DNA of 64,000 bases. Origin: Bacteroidota bacterium. GTDB taxonomy: Bacteria; Bacteroidota; Bacteroidia; Chitinophagales; Chitinophagaceae. The position numbers and the translations under genes are program-made. The stretch's first letter is position 1; the number at the start of each line of letters is the position of its first letter. Below the pieces are notes generated by a model. The model was not told where the DNA came from, did not search any database, and saw nothing but the letters and a program-made list of their open reading frames with translations. Of the stretch, positions 18,081-26,433 are shown piece by piece. The stretch covers positions 1 through 64,000 of the forward strand of contig CANHGW010000001.1 in NCBI GenBank assembly GCA_947460175.1, read 5' to 3'.

Positions 18081-19985
18081 ATGAAAAAAGTTCTATTATC
18101 TCTGTTAGCAATGGCAAGTTTTGCTGCAGCTAACGCACAAGTAATCTGGCAAGAAAATTTCGAAGCAACTGCTGGAACAGCATTGCCAGCAGGTTTCACA
18201 CAAGTTACGCAAGCAACTGATGGCGGTTGGCTATCAGGCACTGCAGCTACATTATCCTCTTCAAGTTTCGGCTTTTCTGAACACACACGATTTATTGCTA
18301 CCAACGATGACGCTTGTAATTGTATCAAACTCAATGATTTGGTAAAAACACCAACAATGAATTTAAGTACGTATGCATCTGGTGTTTATTTGCAATATGA
18401 CTTAGTATTTGCTGGAGGCACATATCAAGGTGCTACTGAGACTGCCGAAATTCAATATTCAACCAATGGCGGAACTACTTGGACTCAATTGGCTCCAATA
18501 ACTGGCACTAACTCTACTGGCTGGGTTACACGCGCTATTGCCGTACCTGCTGCTTGTCTTGGTCAAAGCGACGTAATGTTTGCATTCAAGTATAGTGATG
18601 GCGGTGGCTATTTATTCGCAATGGCTTTAGACAATATCAAAGTATTGGTTCCACCTGCAAAAGACGCTGGCGTAACAAATGCATTTACTCGTAAATATAT
18701 CAGCAATGCTCCTATATTCAATGCTGTAGTTACTAACTGGGGAACAGGCGCTATGACATCTGCAACTGTAAATTACCAAGTAGGTGCTAGTGCTCCTGTA
18801 TCACAAACCTTTACGTTTACTCCTGCTTTAAACTATACAGATGCAAAAGCAATTTCTTTCAATCCAGCTTCTTTAACTGCTGGTAATTACAATAATTTAA
18901 AAATATGGGTATCTAATGTAAATGGAACTGGTGCTGATGCAAATGCAACAAATGATACTTCAAACTTTACTTCATACTCATATTATGTTGCAAACACTAC
19001 TGTATCTCGAAATGCATTAATCGAAGAATTTACATCTTCTACATGTGCTCCTTGTGCTAGTTTAAATGTATCATTTGATCCATTGTTAAATGCAAACACA
19101 CCAAATACTGGTTCAAGAGTAAATGTAATTAAATATCAAATGAACTGGCCTTCACCTGGAAACGACCCAAGTTACAACAACGATGGTCTTACTAGAAGAA
19201 GTTTCTATGGTGTAAGTGGAATCCCACAAGCTATTACAAATGGTAGAACCATCATGTCGGCTCATTCACAAGGTGAAATCGATACTGCTAAATTAGATGC
19301 TGCTTTTGCAAATATGACTGCTACATTGACTAAATCTGGTAATGCATTTACTGCAAACTTAAGTATAACTCCAACTTTATCTGTTCCTACAGATTCTAGA
19401 TTAGCTGTTTATCAAGTATTAATGCAGGACCAATACAATTACCCTGGTGCTTCTACATCTCAAAAAAATTATTACCACGCAATGCGTAAAATGATGCCAA
19501 ATGGCGGAGGTAAAATGTTATCTTCTATTTCTAATGGTGTTGCAATCACTTCAAATGACAGCTATACATTCAATGCTCCAGTAGGCACTCCTGCTCAAAT
19601 GAGCTTTGATCTTTGGAATGGTTTTGGCAAAATGGAATATGTAGCATTCGTTCAAGATACTGTAACTGGAGACGTACTACAATCTGTATCTGCTAACATT
19701 GCATTAGGTCTAGTTGAATTAGGCGAAAACCAATCAATTGGTTTATATCCTAATCCTGCAAACGACTTCTCAGTTGTAGCTGTGAAATTCAATAGCGCTT
19801 CTAAAGTAAGCATGGCTATTTATGACGTAACTGGTAAAGTTGTTTACAAAGTTGCAGAAACTACTATCCCTGCTGGTCAACAAGAAATTAAAATCAATAC
19901 ATCTAATTTACCTTCTGGAACTTATTCAGTAGTAGTTAAAACTGCGCAAGGTGATTTGAAAGAAAAATTAATGGTTAAACACTAA
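18081..19985 (+). CDS. Large T9SS cargo protein with CxxC Omp28-like domain
   Basis: 634 residues. A signal peptide (MKKVLLSLLAMASFAAANAQ) precedes a jelly-roll domain of the cleaved-adhesin/MAM-like kind (~20-195, WQENFEATAGTALPAGF to FAMALDNIKVL). A CARDB-like segment follows (~200-300), then a thioredoxin-like/Omp28-type domain starting LIEEFTSSTCAPCASLN at ~315 with a CxxC pair. The last ~80 residues (LYPNPANDFSVVAV, YDVTGKVVYK, LPSGTYSVVV, KLMVKH) are a type A T9SS sorting domain. The protein is therefore probably surface-exposed or secreted. A redox or structural role for the CAPC pair is only inferred. A strong terminator follows. Confidence 0.85.
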   Translation: MKKVLLSLLAMASFAAANAQVIWQENFEATAGTALPAGFTQVTQATDGGWLSGTAATLSSSSFGFSEHTRFIATNDDACNCIKLNDLVKTPTMNLSTYASGVYLQYDLVFAGGTYQGATETAEIQYSTNGGTTWTQLAPITGTNSTGWVTRAIAVPAACLGQSDVMFAFKYSDGGGYLFAMALDNIKVLVPPAKDAGVTNAFTRKYISNAPIFNAVVTNWGTGAMTSATVNYQVGASAPVSQTFTFTPALNYTDAKAISFNPASLTAGNYNNLKIWVSNVNGTGADANATNDTSNFTSYSYYVANTTVSRNALIEEFTSSTCAPCASLNVSFDPLLNANTPNTGSRVNVIKYQMNWPSPGNDPSYNNDGLTRRSFYGVSGIPQAITNGRTIMSAHSQGEIDTAKLDAAFANMTATLTKSGNAFTANLSITPTLSVPTDSRLAVYQVLMQDQYNYPGASTSQKNYYHAMRKMMPNGGGKMLSSISNGVAITSNDSYTFNAPVGTPAQMSFDLWNGFGKMEYVAFVQDTVTGDVLQSVSANIALGLVELGENQSIGLYPNPANDFSVVAVKFNSASKVSMAIYDVTGKVVYKVAETTIPAGQQEIKINTSNLPSGTYSVVVKTAQGDLKEKLMVKH

Positions 19986-20007
19986 TTTTAATTCATTTTA
20001 TAATCTC

Positions 20008-20040
20008 AAAACGGCTTCCAATTGGAGGCCGTTTTTTTTT
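20008..20040 (+). terminator. Rho-independent terminator
   Basis: AAAACGGC (20008-20015) pairs with GCCGTTTT (20028-20035), with an inner TTCC/GGAG stem (one G-U) around AATT, followed by nine T. It lies 23 bp past the stop of the T9SS cargo gene. Confidence 0.85.
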
Positions 20041-20067
20041 GTATAAAAACAAACGTATTATTGTGAT

Positions 20068-21252
20068 ATGCCTTATTTAATCCCAACTTATTTATTTGAT
20101 GGATTTTCATTGAAAACGAATACATGTATTCAAGTAGACGATGAAGGTATTGTACTAGATATTCTAACTAAGGAACCTTTTCCAAGTAGTGGAATTGTAT
20201 TGAATGGCCTTCTTATGCCAGGAATGATTAATTGTCATTGTCATTTAGAACTTTCTCACATGAAAGGTGCTATTCCCAAACACACTGGACTTGTGAATTT
20301 TTTAATGACCATTAATCAATCTCGAAATCTTCAAAACAATCTTGAAATAGCTACAGCTATCGATCAAGCAGAGAAAGAAATGATCTCTAATGGGATAGTA
20401 GCTGTTGGTGATATTAGTAACAAATTAGACACCCTTGAACAAAAGAAAAAACATGATTTAAATTATCACAATTTCATTGAGACCTTTGGACTTGAAGATG
20501 AACAAGCATCACATCGATTTGAGACTAGTATGAGTATATGTAAAGCTTTTCAGGAAATTGCCCCCTCGAGTATCGTACTGCATGCTCCCTATTCAATTTC
20601 TAATACATTGATTCAACTAGTAAATGATTTCAATCAGAATAAATTATCAACCATTCATAATCAAGAATGCGATGCTGAAAATGAATTATTCCAAAAAGGC
20701 ACAGGTGATTTTCTACAACTGATTCAATGGATATTAAAATCACCCAAAGAAATACATCCTACAGGTAAATCATCCCTTCAAAGTTATTTACCCATGCTTT
20801 CTCAAATCAATAAATTGATACTAGTCCACAACACTGTGTCTACTAAGGATGATATTGAATTTGCACAACAAACTAACAAAGAACTTTATTGGTGTTTGTG
20901 CCCGCATGCAAACCTTTATATTGAGAATACATTACCTGATGTAAATCTTTTATATGCATCCAATTGCAAGCTTGTTGTTGGGACCGATAGTTTAGCTTCA
21001 AACGACCACTTATCTATTTGGGGTGAATTGTTTGTACTTCATGCTCATTTTCCTACTATTCCTTTGGATGAAAAATTGAAATGGGCTACCTCAAACGGAG
21101 CTGAGGCCCTTGGAATGAATTCGACACTGGGTTCATTAGAAAATGGTAAGCAACCTGGCATTGTGTTCATAGAAAATTTTAATATTGAACACCCATTTGA
21201 CGAATCAACTAAAATTCAAACACTCTTTAAAGCTGGGAAAATTTATTCTTAA
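20068..21252 (+). CDS. Amidohydrolase-superfamily deaminase-like protein
   Basis: 394 residues, cytoplasmic. It belongs to the cytosine/aminofutalosine/SAH-deaminase branch of the amidohydrolase superfamily. The metal motif HxH is in GMINCHCHLELSH (His57, His59); later ligands are in LHAPYSIS, STIHNQEC, LVHNTVST and VVGTDSLASN (the catalytic aspartate). The C-terminal strand domain with SLENGKQPGIVFIE is typical. In menaquinone-futalosine organisms such a protein can be aminofutalosine deaminase, but no mqn gene is nearby, so the substrate is left open. It converges with the next gene, 6 bp apart, with no terminator seen. Confidence 0.85.
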   Translation: MPYLIPTYLFDGFSLKTNTCIQVDDEGIVLDILTKEPFPSSGIVLNGLLMPGMINCHCHLELSHMKGAIPKHTGLVNFLMTINQSRNLQNNLEIATAIDQAEKEMISNGIVAVGDISNKLDTLEQKKKHDLNYHNFIETFGLEDEQASHRFETSMSICKAFQEIAPSSIVLHAPYSISNTLIQLVNDFNQNKLSTIHNQECDAENELFQKGTGDFLQLIQWILKSPKEIHPTGKSSLQSYLPMLSQINKLILVHNTVSTKDDIEFAQQTNKELYWCLCPHANLYIENTLPDVNLLYASNCKLVVGTDSLASNDHLSIWGELFVLHAHFPTIPLDEKLKWATSNGAEALGMNSTLGSLENGKQPGIVFIENFNIEHPFDESTKIQTLFKAGKIYS

Positions 21253-21258
21253 TCTCTA

Positions 21259-22053
21259 TCACTTACTCTTTCGCACATTGGGTTTCACATATTCAGCATT
21301 TTCTGGAATATCCGTATACTTCACAGGCTTTTTACCTTTTTCAAGCATCCATACACTGCTAGGCGGTTTGTTACTTATATGTGGCATTGTTTTATTTTTC
21401 AATTCTTTGTAATTACTATCCACCGCATTCGTATTTGTATAATCACGTTCATAGATTACTTCGTCCACTTGATATTCGATTACTTTTTCTATTTTAGAAG
21501 TGAAGGGTTCATAATAAGTCCAAAGACCATGTCGTACACTTCCAACATCTGCTTTAATTACAACAGGTCGTAGTAAATTTGTATTCGGATCTTCGACCAT
21601 CACTGTATCATATTCGTACTTGGATCGCAATGCAAGGTAATTTCCGATACAATAAAGTTTTCCATTATCAAAGTAACGAGCCTCACCATCTTTGATTCCT
21701 GATTTAAAGTTTTCTTCAGATACTACTCTTCCATCATTATCATATACATTCCATTTTCCTACTCTTATATTGTTGGCATATGAACCATATTCGTACAATG
21801 AAGGTTCACCATATTTTCCTTCATTGAAAATGAGCCACTTGCCTTGTTTGTGTTTATTCTGATCCAGTTTATTGATGGTATCGCCATTCTCTAGCACTTC
21901 ATATGAAACAATTTTTGCAACTTGATTGATTACGGGCGCAGTAGGAGTTGTTTTTTTCTTTTGAGCAAAAGAAATAATCGATATCATTAAACATAAACTC
22001 ATTAAAATGAATTTACGAATCCAGCATACATCAAATAATAATTTATTCTGCAA
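21259..22053 (-). CDS. Secreted MORN-repeat-like protein
   Basis: Up to 264 residues from a TTG at 22053. The positively charged IRK before the hydrophobic stretch FILMSLCLMISIISFAQ supports a start upstream of the inner ATG (22002), which would leave no charged n-region. The mature part has several MORN-like units: GKWLIFNEGKYGEPSLYEYGS, GKWNVYDNDGRVVSEENF, GEARYFDNGKLYCIGNY, HGLWTYYEP. Such repeats occur in YwqK-type proteins, often called antitoxins without proof. Function is unknown; a periplasmic location is likely. Confidence 0.7.
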   Translation of the reverse strand: MQNKLLFDVCWIRKFILMSLCLMISIISFAQKKKTTPTAPVINQVAKIVSYEVLENGDTINKLDQNKHKQGKWLIFNEGKYGEPSLYEYGSYANNIRVGKWNVYDNDGRVVSEENFKSGIKDGEARYFDNGKLYCIGNYLALRSKYEYDTVMVEDPNTNLLRPVVIKADVGSVRHGLWTYYEPFTSKIEKVIEYQVDEVIYERDYTNTNAVDSNYKELKNKTMPHISNKPPSSVWMLEKGKKPVKYTDIPENAEYVKPNVRKSK

Positions 22054-22136
22054 TGATTGAGGTTTATATCTACTGCAATAATAACAAATTAGATTCTTAT
22101 TTTATTTTCTAATTTAGCAAAATTAATTTCATTTTT

Positions 22137-24977
22137 ATGCTACGACTATTTATTCTAATACTCTTATGTAATATTCATTCTCAATGTATTTTTTCACAAA
22201 CGAACACTCAAAACAGAATCAATTCGTTTGAAAAAAGCAAAACGGCTTCGTCCCCATTGCAAGCAGTTAAGTTTAAAAATATTGGCCCCACTATCATGAG
22301 CGGTCGAGTAACAGATGTAGAAGTAAACCCCGTTAACCCTACTGAATTTTACGTTGCCTATGCGAGTGGAGGAGTATTTCATACAATTAATAATGGTCAA
22401 TCATTCACACCTATATTTGATCATGAATCTACCATCACCATTGGTGATATGGCTATGGACTGGAACACACGCACACTTTGGGTAGGAACTGGCGAGGTCA
22501 ATTCTTCCAGATCATCTTATGCAGGAACAGGTGTATATAAAACCAACGACAATGGCAAATCGTGGACACATGTAGGACTTGAGGAAAGTCATCATATAGG
22601 TAAAATATGCCTTGACCCTACACAACCTAATACTGCGTATGTTGCAGTACTAGGACATTTGTATACGCACAATAAAGAGCGTGGCATATACAAAACCATC
22701 GATGGAGGAAAAACATGGAAACAATCCCTTTATATCAATGATAGTACAGGCTGTGTTGATTTAACCATTGACCCTTTGCATCCATCTATATTATATACTG
22801 CTGCTTGGACTCGAAGCCGTACAGCCTGGAACTTCAGTGGTTGTGGTGCTGCAAGTGGCATCTACAAAAGCACTGATGGTGGCGAACATTGGTCATTGAT
22901 TTCGAATGAACAATCAGGATTCCCTACGGGCAATGGTGTAGGTCGAATAGGTTTGAGTTTATGCAACTCTAACCCGCAAATTATATATGCAGTTGTAGAC
23001 AATAATTTTAATCAAGATAAAAAAGAAAGCAACGAAGAAAATAAATTAAATGCAAGAGACATCTCTACTATGAGTGAAATGGAATTTTTTAAACTAGAAA
23101 ATAAAAAATTAGATGCCTATCTTAAAAGCAATGGCTATCCTAAAAAATATACTGCCGAAAATGTAAAAGAAAGTATTCGACAAAATAAATATTCCGTAAA
23201 AGATGTAGCCGATTGGAAATTGGCCGATGCCGATGCAAACTTATTCAACACACCTGTAAAAGGTGCCGAACTCTATCGAAGTGACGACGGTGGAGTTCAT
23301 TGGAAAAAAACACATACAGAATTATTAGAAGGTGTTTTCTTTACCTATGGTTATTACTTTGGTACAATCGCTGTATCACCTACCAATCCCGATAAGGTAT
23401 GCATTGCTGGCTATCCTATTATCATGAGTACCGATAGTGGTAAAACATTCAAACAAATAGATGGCGATAATTGCCATCCCGATTATCATCGTATATGGAT
23501 TAATCCTAACAACGACAATCATATCATAACGGGCAATGATGGTGGTATCAATATCAGTTATGACAATGGTAAGATTTGGTATAAAGCCAATAATCCTGCT
23601 GTAGGTCAATTCTATGCGATCGAAGTTGACAATGCTGACCCTTACAATGTATATGGCGGCTTACAAGACAATGGAACCTGGGTAGGACCTTCTAACTATT
23701 CCGAATCTGTTGCTTGGCATCAAAGCGGCGAGTATGCCTATAAAGGTATTGGTGGTGGCGATGGCATGCAAGTGCAAGTGGATACTCGTACAAATGATGA
23801 TGTATACCTAGGATATCAATTTGGAAATTATTTTAAATACAATAAATCATCACAGGATTCCAAAGAAATAAAACCCGTTCATGATATTGGTCAAAAGCCA
23901 TATCGATTCAATTGGCAAACACCTATTTGCTTAAGCAAACACAATCAATCTATTTTCTACATGGGATCCAATCAATTTCACAGATCCATGAATCAAGGAG
24001 AAAATTTACAAACCTTGAGTGGCGATTTAACTTCTACGAATTACAAAGGCAATGTACCCTATGGCACTATAACTTCCATACATGAAAGTCCACTTCGTTT
24101 TGGATTGATATATGTGGGAACAGATGATGGCCATATACATATTAGTAAAGATGCAGGATATACATGGACAAAAATATCCAATAATCTCCCACAGAATCGT
24201 TGGGTATCGAGAGTGATAGCTAGCCGACATCAAGAAGGTATTGTGTATGCAACATTAAATGGCTATCGCAATGATGACTTTACAGCTTATGCATACAAAA
24301 GCAACGACTATGGAAATACATGGACATCCATCGCACAAAATTTACCATACGAACCTATCAATGTAATACGCGAGGATCCAAAGAATCCTCAAATCATTTA
24401 CATAGGAACCGACAATGGCTTGTATGTATCATTCGATCAAGGTAAAACCTATACAACCTGGAATAGCGAATTGCCTCGCGTAGCCATCCATGATATAGCC
24501 ATACAGGATCGTGAAAACGAACTAGTATTGGGCACCCATGGCAGATCGATCTATATTGCGAAGTTGGATTTGATACAAGAATATGCCAACGTAAGTTCGC
24601 AACCATGGGCCATGTTTACAATACCAAATCCAACATGGAATAGTAGCCTTGGAAGTAAATATGCTTCGTATGCTGAACCTGTTGCAGACAAATTACCCAT
24701 ATCATTCTTCACTAAACAATCAGGTGATTTTAAACTGTCAATCTTTTCAGAAAAAAATCAACTAATCAATACTACACTATTCAAAGCCAATGAAGGTATT
24801 CATACTGTTACGTATGATTATAAAGTGGATGAATCCATGTTAGGTGTATTTGCAAAAAAACCAGTCAAAGCAGATGATGGAAACTATTACCTCCCAATAG
24901 GGAAATATACTATTCAATTGCAACACCCGAATGGCGAAAAGAAAACGCAAAAAATAGAGTTGAGTGAGAAGAAGTAG
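22137..24977 (+). CDS. Secreted BNR/VPS10-type beta-propeller protein
   Basis: 946 residues with a signal peptide (MLRLFILILLCNIHSQCIFSQ). The body is built of BNR/Asp-box repeats: KTNDNGKSWTHV, KTIDGGKTWKQS, KSTDGGEHWSLI, RSDDGGVHWKKT, SYDNGKIWYK, SKDAGYTWTKI, KSNDYGNTWTSI and SFDQGKTYTTW. These form two seven-bladed propellers as in the sortilin/xyloglucanase-like group annotated as glycosyl hydrolases in Bacteroidota. A helical insertion lies near residues 295-365. The C-terminal ~110 residues are a beta domain, with no T9SS tail recognised. Substrate is unknown, and catalytic residues cannot be assigned. TAATTTAG at 22110-22117 is a possible -7 box. Confidence 0.82.
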   Translation: MLRLFILILLCNIHSQCIFSQTNTQNRINSFEKSKTASSPLQAVKFKNIGPTIMSGRVTDVEVNPVNPTEFYVAYASGGVFHTINNGQSFTPIFDHESTITIGDMAMDWNTRTLWVGTGEVNSSRSSYAGTGVYKTNDNGKSWTHVGLEESHHIGKICLDPTQPNTAYVAVLGHLYTHNKERGIYKTIDGGKTWKQSLYINDSTGCVDLTIDPLHPSILYTAAWTRSRTAWNFSGCGAASGIYKSTDGGEHWSLISNEQSGFPTGNGVGRIGLSLCNSNPQIIYAVVDNNFNQDKKESNEENKLNARDISTMSEMEFFKLENKKLDAYLKSNGYPKKYTAENVKESIRQNKYSVKDVADWKLADADANLFNTPVKGAELYRSDDGGVHWKKTHTELLEGVFFTYGYYFGTIAVSPTNPDKVCIAGYPIIMSTDSGKTFKQIDGDNCHPDYHRIWINPNNDNHIITGNDGGINISYDNGKIWYKANNPAVGQFYAIEVDNADPYNVYGGLQDNGTWVGPSNYSESVAWHQSGEYAYKGIGGGDGMQVQVDTRTNDDVYLGYQFGNYFKYNKSSQDSKEIKPVHDIGQKPYRFNWQTPICLSKHNQSIFYMGSNQFHRSMNQGENLQTLSGDLTSTNYKGNVPYGTITSIHESPLRFGLIYVGTDDGHIHISKDAGYTWTKISNNLPQNRWVSRVIASRHQEGIVYATLNGYRNDDFTAYAYKSNDYGNTWTSIAQNLPYEPINVIREDPKNPQIIYIGTDNGLYVSFDQGKTYTTWNSELPRVAIHDIAIQDRENELVLGTHGRSIYIAKLDLIQEYANVSSQPWAMFTIPNPTWNSSLGSKYASYAEPVADKLPISFFTKQSGDFKLSIFSEKNQLINTTLFKANEGIHTVTYDYKVDESMLGVFAKKPVKADDGNYYLPIGKYTIQLQHPNGEKKTQKIELSEKK

Positions 24978-25167
24978 GAAGGAATTTTATAGTCAAGAAC
25001 CTATTTCACCTATCGGTTGGTGACACATCAAATGAAATCAAAATAATGTTTGGCGGAACACTTATTATAGAAAAATTCAAAGATTCACTGTTTACAATCT
25101 ATTCCAAAGCTCAATTAAGAAAAATCAGATTGAAAAGCTACTCAGCTGCTATGACGCTTGCGGTGTG

Positions 25168-25515
25168 TTATGTGCGGTCATTTTTTTCTATATCTAATCC
25201 GTCTATTATCTGTTGAAGTAATTTGTCATCCACATTATCATATTCTGATTTGTCATAGATCATTAAAAGATATACTTCTTCATTTTCAGTTACCAAATAT
25301 GTAATAACTCTAGCGCCACCACTTTTGCCTTTACCTTTGCTCTTAATTGCTAAACGAATTTTATATGTATCCTTTCCTAAGGGTTTACCTGTCTCTGGAT
25401 GTTCGCTAAGAGTTATACTCAATTTGCGCAGTTCTTCTTTTAGTGATGGAAATTTACGAATGAATCTTTTTGCTTCCTTCTTAAATTTATCTGAAGGTAT
25501 AACATTAAAGCTCAT
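25168..25515 (-). CDS. RelE/ParE-family toxin
   Basis: 115 residues, basic. It has the fold signatures of RelE-type ribosome-associated mRNA interferases or ParE: VIPSDKFKKEAKRFIRKFPSLKEELRKL (two helices), a TYKIRLAIKSKGKGKSGGARVITYLV beta segment and VYLLMIYDKSEYDNV near the end. It overlaps the upstream antitoxin gene by 11 bp, the usual coupling. Which of the two target types (RNA cleavage or gyrase) applies is not decided by the sequence. The gap 24978-25167 downstream holds nothing recognisable. Confidence 0.8.
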   Translation of the reverse strand: MSFNVIPSDKFKKEAKRFIRKFPSLKEELRKLSITLSEHPETGKPLGKDTYKIRLAIKSKGKGKSGGARVITYLVTENEEVYLLMIYDKSEYDNVDDKLLQQIIDGLDIEKNDRT

Positions 25516-25723
25516 CTAAAAATTCATTTAGAGTTTGCTTTTTGTGTTTAGTTTTTTTCATCTTGTTCACTTGGGCAAATGCTTCTTTTAGGTCGGATTT
25601 TAGTTTTAGTGATTGCTCATACATTTTCATCTTATCTAAAACTTTTTCCCAATCAGATAGTGGCAATTGGACAGCTTGAGTTTTTCCATTGCTATCGTTC
25701 AAATATTGAATTGCTATTTTCAT
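25505..25723 (-). CDS. Antitoxin partner of the RelE/ParE toxin
   Basis: 72 residues, upstream of the toxin and overlapping it by 11 bp. It begins with a short strand-rich segment (MKIAIQYLNDSNGKTQAVQLPLSDWEKVLDKM) followed by a basic helix and an acidic C-terminal end (TLNEFLDEL). This form, a strand plus DUF2281/prevent-host-death-like segment ahead of a toxin-binding helix, is common in Bacteroidota pairs. Identification rests mainly on the context. The ATG at 25723 is the only sensible start. Confidence 0.7.
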   Translation of the reverse strand: MKIAIQYLNDSNGKTQAVQLPLSDWEKVLDKMKMYEQSLKLKSDLKEAFAQVNKMKKTKHKKQTLNEFLDEL

Positions 25724-25825
25724 AGTACAAAGTTAATTCAATTCGCTCTTTTTGTCAGCAACTATTTATCTACCGATTCTGCCATATTTATGCAGTATAG
25801 TTGCGTTAAACTATCGAACATGAAG

Positions 25826-25860
25826 GTTTGCAACTACCCGAAGGGCGGGAGTTTGTAAAC
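25826..25860. repeat. Strong stem-loop
   Basis: GTTTGCAACTACCCG (25826-25840) pairs with CGGGAGTTTGTAAAC (25846-25860) around AAGGG, allowing one G-U pair and two single-base bulges. There is no T run on either side, so it is not a normal terminator. It sits about 100 bp upstream of the antitoxin ATG. Confidence 0.55.
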
Positions 25861-25959
25861 GAAAATTACTTTAAAAAATTGATAACTCTTTTGCTTTTCA
25901 AGATTCTTGCGAAGACGAATGCCCGCCTTTCTGGTTAGGTACTGATGGCGGTAGTGCTA

Positions 25960-26127
25960 TTATGAAAGTTCTTTTTCTGTTTTTAAAGACTTTCGTTTGC
26001 TACTTTTATTTTGTTTCTCTTTTAGTTGTTTGATAAAAGCACTAATAGCAGATTGTTCTTCTTTTGTCAATGGTTTATCCTGTCCACCAATAAAATCTAC
26101 ATCTAATTCTTTGGATTTAGTTTTCAT
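25960..26127 (-). CDS. Small conserved-looking protein of 55 residues
   Basis: An ATG at 26127 opens a 55-codon frame that begins MKTKSKELDVDFIGGQDKPL and continues TKEEQSAISAFIKQLKEKQ, ending in a basic tail. The LDVDFIGG...LTKEE pattern is one I recall in small Bacteroidota proteins that sit next to toxin-antitoxin genes. The predicted structure is a short acidic strand plus a helix. Its stop lies 237 bp upstream of the antitoxin gene. Function is unknown; an antitoxin role is possible but unsupported. Its ATG overlaps the stop of the 26-codon ORF before it. Confidence 0.6.
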   Translation of the reverse strand: MKTKSKELDVDFIGGQDKPLTKEEQSAISAFIKQLKEKQNKSSKRKSLKTEKELS

Positions 26128-26204
26128 ATTGGAAAATATTTATTTATTAATTTTAATGCGGCAATTGTGTAAATAATCATAATTAGTAAAAGAATCCTTT
26201 TCAT
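26124..26204 (-). CDS. Possible 26-residue single-helix membrane peptide
   Basis: An ATG at 26204 opens a frame reading MKRILLLIMIIYTIAALKL and ending INKYFPI. Its TGA overlaps the ATG of the 55-codon gene (ATGA), a sign of translational coupling. The peptide is a single hydrophobic segment with basic flanks. It may be a leader peptide, a small membrane protein or chance. Confidence 0.3.
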   Translation of the reverse strand: MKRILLLIMIIYTIAALKLINKYFPI

Positions 26205-26363
26205 CTTTCTATAGAATATTTTTTATGATAGTCATTCATGACTTGCCACCAACTTCAGTCTGATAAAAAACTTAATCAACAGCAACAATCGAAGATAAAT
26301 AAAACCAATCGAAAAGTAACGTATTTGAAATAAATTAAATACTCTAGATGAAATGCTTGTAAT

Positions 26364-26412
26364 GTTGGCAAAGCCAACTAAGAACATAGAACTCACGAAG
26401 CCATAGGCTTCG
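26364..26412. repeat. Two-hairpin repeat element, copy 1
   Basis: Hairpin 1 is GTTGGC-AAA-GCCAAC (26364-26378); a linker contains agaacatagaact; hairpin 2 is CGAAGCC-ATA-GGCTTCG (26396-26412). The linker and the layout match the copies at 29253 and 29348, while stem sequences differ on both sides so that pairing is kept. The remainder of the 26205-26433 gap shows nothing further. Confidence 0.6.
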
Positions 26413-26433
26413 GAAAGATGGGATATTTTTATA

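Noticed and set aside
25875-25960. Decayed SMI1/KNR4-like gene fragment
   Set aside because: A plus-strand frame reads CPPFWLGTDGGS, which looks protein-like, but stops and a frame change surround it and the match is too short to support.
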